A stretch of 64,000 bases of DNA from Desulfatiglans anilini DSM 4660. GTDB lineage: Bacteria > Desulfobacterota > DSM-4660 > Desulfatiglandales > Desulfatiglandaceae. A model generated the notes under the pieces. That model searched no databases. It was not told where the DNA came from and saw nothing but the letters and a program-made list of their open reading frames with translations. Shown piece after piece: positions 63,313-64,000 of the stretch (positions within the stretch are counted from its first letter, which is position 1; every line of letters begins with the position of its first letter). The translations under genes were made by a program, and so were the position numbers. The stretch lies in the NCBI RefSeq assembly GCF_000422285.1, contig NZ_AULM01000006.1, positions 124,001-188,000 of the forward strand, read 5' to 3'.

Positions 63313-63531
63313 ATGCAAGTATATACCTATTCAGAAGCTAGACAAAAGCTTGCTTTGGTGCTGGAACAGGCCGAAACTACCGGCAAAGTATTAATTCGAA
63401 GAAAGGACGGCCGAGTTTTCGCACTCATACCGGAAAAGGTGGCCTCATCTCCACTTGATGTACCCTCTATCAAAGCGAAAATCACTACAAAAGAAATCGT
63501 GGATATCATTAGAGAAGGAAGAGGAAGGTAG
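63313..63531 (+). CDS. Phd/YefM-like antitoxin
   Basis: 72 residues. MQVYTYSEARQKLALVLEQA then GKVLIRRKDGRVFALIPE is the N-terminal dimerisation and DNA-binding fold of the Phd/YefM family, and the charged tail (KAKITTKEIVDIIREGRGR) would wrap the toxin. It begins one base after the toxin stop and uses the GGAGG inside the toxin gene's end, so synthesis is coupled. It probably binds the promoter repeat at 62864-62893. Confidence 0.85.
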   Translation: MQVYTYSEARQKLALVLEQAETTGKVLIRRKDGRVFALIPEKVASSPLDVPSIKAKITTKEIVDIIREGRGR

Positions 63532-63814
63532 GTTATTGGCCTTCAGCAGACCGCAGTAAGACCGTCGCCGCTGCTAAGGCAAATGTTATGGCAAGGAACG
63601 ATAGAACAACAGTAGGAGCCATTGCTCCTGCCACCACGCTTCAGTTTCCACAGTTTCGGAGCTACCATGGTTGAATCATCTCAGCAATCGAGGGTGGAAC
63701 CCCCGCTGTCCGTGGGGGCGTGTCTCACCCACATTGACACAGAGGGGGTCTTGCGCAGGCGCACCTTCGTCTGTTTCAACCCCAGAGAAGCGGAACGCCA
63801 GAATCTGCACCGGG

Positions 63815-64000
63815 ATGGCCGTTCGGACGGTCATGATGCGCCTTCTCGCCCTGCAGTCAGCCAGCCGGGACGGCCCCTGGCACACTCTCTTTCGGGAGTT
63901 GCTGGAACGGGCCGATCATCGTGCCCTTCTGGCCGAGATTCAGGGGGACGGATCGGCGCGGGTATCCGAACCATCCGCGGCCTACGACGTCTCACGAATG
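63815..64000 (+). CDS. Unrecognised open frame running off the window, 3' partial
   Basis: From ATG 63815 the frame reads MAVRTVMMRLLALQS...DGPWHTLFRELLERADHRALLAEI and stays open to the edge with codon use typical of local genes. Another frame from ATG 63667 is also open. Neither is recognised and the start has no ribosome-binding site. The 280 bp between the antitoxin gene and this frame shows no gene. Confidence 0.3.
   Translation, partial: MAVRTVMMRLLALQSASRDGPWHTLFRELLERADHRALLAEIQGDGSARVSEPSAAYDVSRM

Noticed and set aside
63667-64000. Transposase fragment at the right edge
   Set aside because: The reading THIDTEGVLRRRTFVCFN has no catalytic motif, no terminal repeats are visible, and an alternative frame is equally open.

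Overview
This G+C-rich window looks like chromosome from an anaerobic Desulfobacterota (sulfate-reducer type). That is inference, based on a siroheme-decarboxylase-type heme gene (AhbB) next to hemL, a Rex gene preceded by a TTGTG...CACA-type Rex operator, a stand-alone F0 ATP synthase cluster with a signal-peptide-bearing c subunit, a branched-chain/aromatic-acid ABC transporter paired with an acyl-CoA synthetase, and an FMN-type glutamate synthase under GAF-ANTAR control. No rRNA, tRNA, CRISPR array, prophage or intact insertion sequence was recognised. Genus cannot be fixed from this window.

Layout. 1-1.6 kb: the end of a PEP-synthase-like ATP-binding protein and a tandemly duplicated protein of unknown function. 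1.7-4.8 kb (minus): an operon of two DUF89 proteins flanking a QueG-like Fe-S protein and a small HTH-like protein. 5.3-9.5 kb: ThiS-like protein, pdxA, uvrA. 9.5-14 kb (minus): ahbB-hemL, atpZ-atpI-atpB-atpE, terminator, Rex operator, rex. 14.3-23.1 kb: DUF1992 protein, a livMHKGF-type transporter, acyl-CoA synthetase and a KaiC-like/XRE/cupin fusion. 23.2-25.9 kb (minus): GAF-ANTAR regulator and glutamate-synthase-like gene with a complete candidate ANTAR attenuator between them. 26.4-29.2 kb: NUDIX hydrolase, GHMP kinase, pilT. 29.7-34.8 kb: panB, panE, sugar epimerase, groES-groEL. 34.9-42.1 kb: GNAT, tamA-tamB. 42.4-50.3 kb: MFS transporter, a three-subunit molybdenum hydroxylase, a HisC-like aminotransferase and an RsbW-like/GNAT fusion. 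50.6-54.7 kb: SNF2 helicase and SWIM-HTH protein. 55.2-64 kb: an A+T-rich TonB-dependent receptor, a giant exonuclease-RecQ-UvrD fusion and a VapC/antitoxin pair.

Two non-coding structures stand out. First, a family of intergenic elements (about 15.85, 29.36, 35.39, 53.35 and 55.0 kb, with a weaker trace at 42.28 kb) shares ends close to TTTCCATCCGGAAA. The three full copies also share a long conserved hairpin and one to four 52-nt units that each fold into two hairpins. Neighbouring units differ by paired compensatory base-pair flips, so structure appears to be under selection; one copy sits inside the liv operon. Second, the glutamate-synthase-like leader carries a near-consensus promoter, two hairpins whose six-base loops both have A at position 1 and G at position 4, and an overlapping intrinsic terminator. 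This matches the RNA target of ANTAR antiterminators, and the ANTAR gene is immediately upstream.

Other points: a KaiC-like domain that has lost its P-loop but is fused to an HTH and a cupin, a Rex with an altered NADH-binding glycine motif, and the paired DUF89/QueG-like operon, which may be an uncharacterised metabolite-repair or cofactor pathway.
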